This document shows, one piece after another, positions 62,078 through 64,000 of a stretch of 64,000 nt of DNA. Position 1 is the stretch's first letter. Every line of letters starts with the position of its first letter. The position numbers and the translations under genes are program-made. This DNA is from Lewinella sp. JB7 (GTDB taxonomy: Bacteria; Bacteroidota; Bacteroidia; Chitinophagales; Saprospiraceae): NCBI RefSeq assembly GCF_024297185.1, contig NZ_JANCTD010000003.1, positions 248,001-312,000 on the forward strand, given 5' to 3'. A model generated the notes under the pieces. The model saw only the letters and a program-made list of their open reading frames with translations. It searched no databases and was not told where the DNA came from.

Positions 62078-62965
62078 ATGCGTAGCCTGCTGACCTGCCT
62101 GGTTTTGCTGACCACCACCCTCCTGCCCGCCCAAAGTACTTCCTCCGACTCCCTGTCCGCCGAGCGGGGTGGGTTCTTTGCCGCCTTCCGGTCTTCGGAA
62201 CGCTACGCCGTCAATCCGTGGGTAAGCATCCCCCTGGTCGCCGGCGGCGCCTACCTCAGTCAGCAGCGACTGCTGGAGCTACAGGATAAGCCCCGCATCG
62301 CCATCGAGGTGATCCAGGGACTGGACAAGGACGACATCAACGGCTTCGACCGGGTAGCCGTGACCCGCGACTACGATCGCCACAAGCAGGCACTGATCCA
62401 GTCGGACTACTTCTTCAACACCGGACAGTGGGCGCCCTTCGGCCTCTTTATCTGGAAGAAGTACCGCCAGGACTGGTTCGACATTACCCTGATGTACCTC
62501 GAGGCGCAGACCTCCCAGGGGCTATTTTACGGATTTGCCCCGTTCGGGCCCACGGGCATCGACCGCTTCCGCCCCGTCGTTTATTACGATGAGATCGATC
62601 CCGAGCGGGAGACCGACGGCAACAACCGCAACAGTACGTTCAGCGGTCACGTATCGACCATGTCTACGGGCTTCTACTATATGGCCCGGATGATCGACGA
62701 CTACAATCCCGACCTCACGGGCGGGCAGCGCGTGTTGCTCTACACCGGGGCCACGCTGCCCTCCCTATACGGCGGTTGGCTGCGGGTTAAGGCCCTCAAG
62801 CATTACCCCTCCGACGTGCTCATCGGCCTGGGGGTAGGTGCCATCAGCGGCATCGGCGTTCCCTCCCTGCACAAGTGGTGGAAACAGCGGCACTCCAGCG
62901 ACCTCGTCCTGCAGCCCGTGTACGGCGGGGGCGCCGGCGGTTTCTCCCTGGTGTTGCGGTACTGA
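62078..62965 (+). CDS. PAP2-family phosphatase (first of a tandem pair)
   Basis: A 295-residue PAP2/acid-phosphatase-fold protein. It has a signal peptide ending at LPAQ, then membrane segments. The phosphatase motifs are split as usual: FRPVVYYDE (RP motif) near 164, SGHVSTMSTGF (PSGH-like) near 189-199, and RVKALKHYPSDVLIG (Arg, His and Asp of the third motif). It would dephosphorylate a lipid such as undecaprenyl or phosphatidic-acid phosphates at the periplasmic face. The PSGH Pro is absent, which is common in Bacteroidota members. It lies 53 bp before a related gene. Confidence 0.82.
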   Translation: MRSLLTCLVLLTTTLLPAQSTSSDSLSAERGGFFAAFRSSERYAVNPWVSIPLVAGGAYLSQQRLLELQDKPRIAIEVIQGLDKDDINGFDRVAVTRDYDRHKQALIQSDYFFNTGQWAPFGLFIWKKYRQDWFDITLMYLEAQTSQGLFYGFAPFGPTGIDRFRPVVYYDEIDPERETDGNNRNSTFSGHVSTMSTGFYYMARMIDDYNPDLTGGQRVLLYTGATLPSLYGGWLRVKALKHYPSDVLIGLGVGAISGIGVPSLHKWWKQRHSSDLVLQPVYGGGAGGFSLVLRY

Positions 62966-63018
62966 CCCGAACTCCGGTTCGCCAATCACAGTTGGAAGGG
63001 TGACTTAACCCCGACCGA

Positions 63019-63876
63019 ATGATCCGATACCTACCCAGCTTTTGCCTTTTCCTGTTACTGACCCCGCTCACGGCCCAACGGGCGGTCGCGATCGACCCGG
63101 AGGAATCCTCCGTGTACCGGGTCAAAACCCTCTACGAAGGGCTGGGCGGACTCGCGCTGATGCTGGGGAGCACCGCCGGAATCGAGAGTCTGCGCCGTAA
63201 GCCGGACATCGATGACGGCACCCTGCGGCGGCTGCAGGAAACCGGCACGAGCCGGCTCGACCGGTGGGGACTGGAACAGGACGCGCTGCGGCGATTCCGG
63301 GGGGAGGATGCGAGCGACCGGGTCTTCAACGCCTCGATGCTGTTGCCCGCTACCCTATTCGTCAGTCGCAAGTTCCGTAAGGACTTTCTGGACATTACGG
63401 TGCTCTACCTCGAAGCGCATGCGCTGTCGGCGGCGACGTACGCCTTCAGTCCGCTGGGCCCCCGCTTCATCGACCGGTACCGCCCCGTCGTGTACTACGA
63501 CGAACTGAGTTTCGAGGATCGCCGGGCGGGCAATAACCGTAATGGATTCTTCAGCGGCCACGTGAGTACCACGGCGGTGGGCACCTTCTTCTTCACGAAG
63601 GTGCTTTCCGACTACAACCCTCAGTGGACCGGGGGACAGCGGGCCCTGGCCTTTACGCTGGCCGCCATTCCGCCGGCGTTTGTCGGGGTACAGCGCGTAC
63701 GGGCCCTGAAGCATTTTCCGACTGACTCGGTGGTGGGCCTGGGGGTCGGTGCGTTTTTCGGCATTATGGTTCCTCACGTGCACAAGGTTTGGGCCCGCAA
63801 TCACCGCAGCCGTCTCTCCCTCGGTGGAGGATATTCGAACGGGGCCGGGGGCGGCGGACTTACGCTGACATTTTAG
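63019..63876 (+). CDS. PAP2-family phosphatase (second of a tandem pair)
   Basis: A 285-residue paralogue of the preceding gene, with the same architecture: signal peptide ending near TAQRAV, RYRPVVYYDE, SGHVSTTAVGTFFF and RVRALKHFPTDSVVGLGVG. The N-terminal ~60 residues differ from the first copy, while the core is clearly related, so an old tandem duplication is likely. Both end in a glycine-rich tail before the stop. Probably a periplasmic lipid phosphatase. Confidence 0.82.
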   Translation: MIRYLPSFCLFLLLTPLTAQRAVAIDPEESSVYRVKTLYEGLGGLALMLGSTAGIESLRRKPDIDDGTLRRLQETGTSRLDRWGLEQDALRRFRGEDASDRVFNASMLLPATLFVSRKFRKDFLDITVLYLEAHALSAATYAFSPLGPRFIDRYRPVVYYDELSFEDRRAGNNRNGFFSGHVSTTAVGTFFFTKVLSDYNPQWTGGQRALAFTLAAIPPAFVGVQRVRALKHFPTDSVVGLGVGAFFGIMVPHVHKVWARNHRSRLSLGGGYSNGAGGGGLTLTF

Positions 63877-63910
63877 CGGGACCGAGCCGGGGAAAGTCGG
63901 GGTGAAAAGC

Positions 63911-63918
63911 TATCTTTC
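63911..63918 (+). promoter_or_regulatory. Possible -7 box (TATCTTTC) for the last gene
   Basis: One mismatch to TAnnTTTG, 23 nt before the ATG at 63942. Confidence 0.3.
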
Positions 63919-63941
63919 CAGCTAATTTCAACCCACCGCAC

Positions 63942-64000
63942 ATGCTTGACATCCTCTCCATTCACGACACCGCCTCCGCCGATATTTCCTACCGCCACGT
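63942..64000 (+). CDS. 5' end of an unidentified gene (partial)
   Basis: An ATG at 63942 opens a frame that runs off the right edge: MLDILSIHDTASADISYRH. Too short to name. It starts 65 bp after the second PAP2 gene and is preceded by a weak -7 box. Confidence 0.45.
   Translation, partial: MLDILSIHDTASADISYRH

Overview
The window looks like chromosomal DNA of a GC-rich, free-living member of the Bacteroidota, probably the Saprospiria/Lewinella group. This is inferred from gene content and style: a long-form YidC, an LpxD-type lipid A gene, a UbiA-family prenyltransferase of the geranylgeranylglycerol-phosphate type, a periplasmic-propeller histidine kinase, many lipobox proteins, exact TAnnTTTG boxes in front of several genes, and planctomycete-type cytochrome/DUF1501 gene pairs. 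No tRNA, rRNA, insertion sequence, phage gene or CRISPR array was seen. Coding density is very high; the only non-coding stretch over 300 bp is 59870-60284.

Layout. 1-5 kb: an RNA m5C methyltransferase, a small membrane protein and an M14 metallocarboxypeptidase. 4.8-10.4 kb: acyl-CoA synthetase, acyl-CoA dehydrogenase, a TIM-barrel isomerase lipoprotein and a type B carboxylesterase, followed by a divergent NUDIX-like regulator (10.6 kb). 11.3-15.4 kb: the first DUF1549/DUF1553 plus DUF1501 pair. 15.4-21.6 kb: an APH-like kinase, a CIA30 protein, a CPA2 antiporter, a sulfatase and an SDR. 21.6-26.5 kb (minus strand): a tyrosine/homogentisate catabolic operon (hmgA, fahA, flavin reductase, thioesterase, lipoprotein), divergent from an enoyl-CoA hydratase. 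27.4-32.5 kb: DoxX, TraB/GumN, argB, rfbD, lpxD and a cobalamin adenosyltransferase. 32.8-38.5 kb: MoxR-like ATPase, lactonase and propeller histidine kinase. 38.7-48.1 kb: a conserved lipoprotein, two alpha/beta hydrolases, pullulanase, and the second DUF1501 plus DUF1553 pair (with an extra LamG-like section), divergent from a sulfite-oxidase-like molybdoenzyme and its cytochrome. 49.8-57.8 kb: a DUF4932-like protein, the yidC-DUF6438-ettA operon, a DUF3293 protein, and an acyl-CoA dehydrogenase-UbiA-acyltransferase-Gfo/Idh operon running to 59.9 kb. 60.3-64 kb: a two-domain protein with a nucleoside-phosphorylase-like C-terminus, tandem PAP2 phosphatases, and the first codons of one more gene.

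How it fits together. The catabolic genes (acyl-CoA ligase, two dehydrogenases, hydratase, thioesterases, hmgA/fahA) point to aerobic heterotrophy on fatty acids and aromatic amino acids. The pullulanase, carboxylesterase, sulfatase and metallocarboxypeptidase point to polymer scavenging. The most interesting leads are the conserved two-domain protein at 60285-61988, a near-identical sequence element shared by the hmgA and carboxylesterase upstream regions, promoter boxes 4-6 nt from start codons (possible leaderless mRNAs), and the duplicated planctomycete-style gene pairs. I did not find a clear new defence or mobile system.
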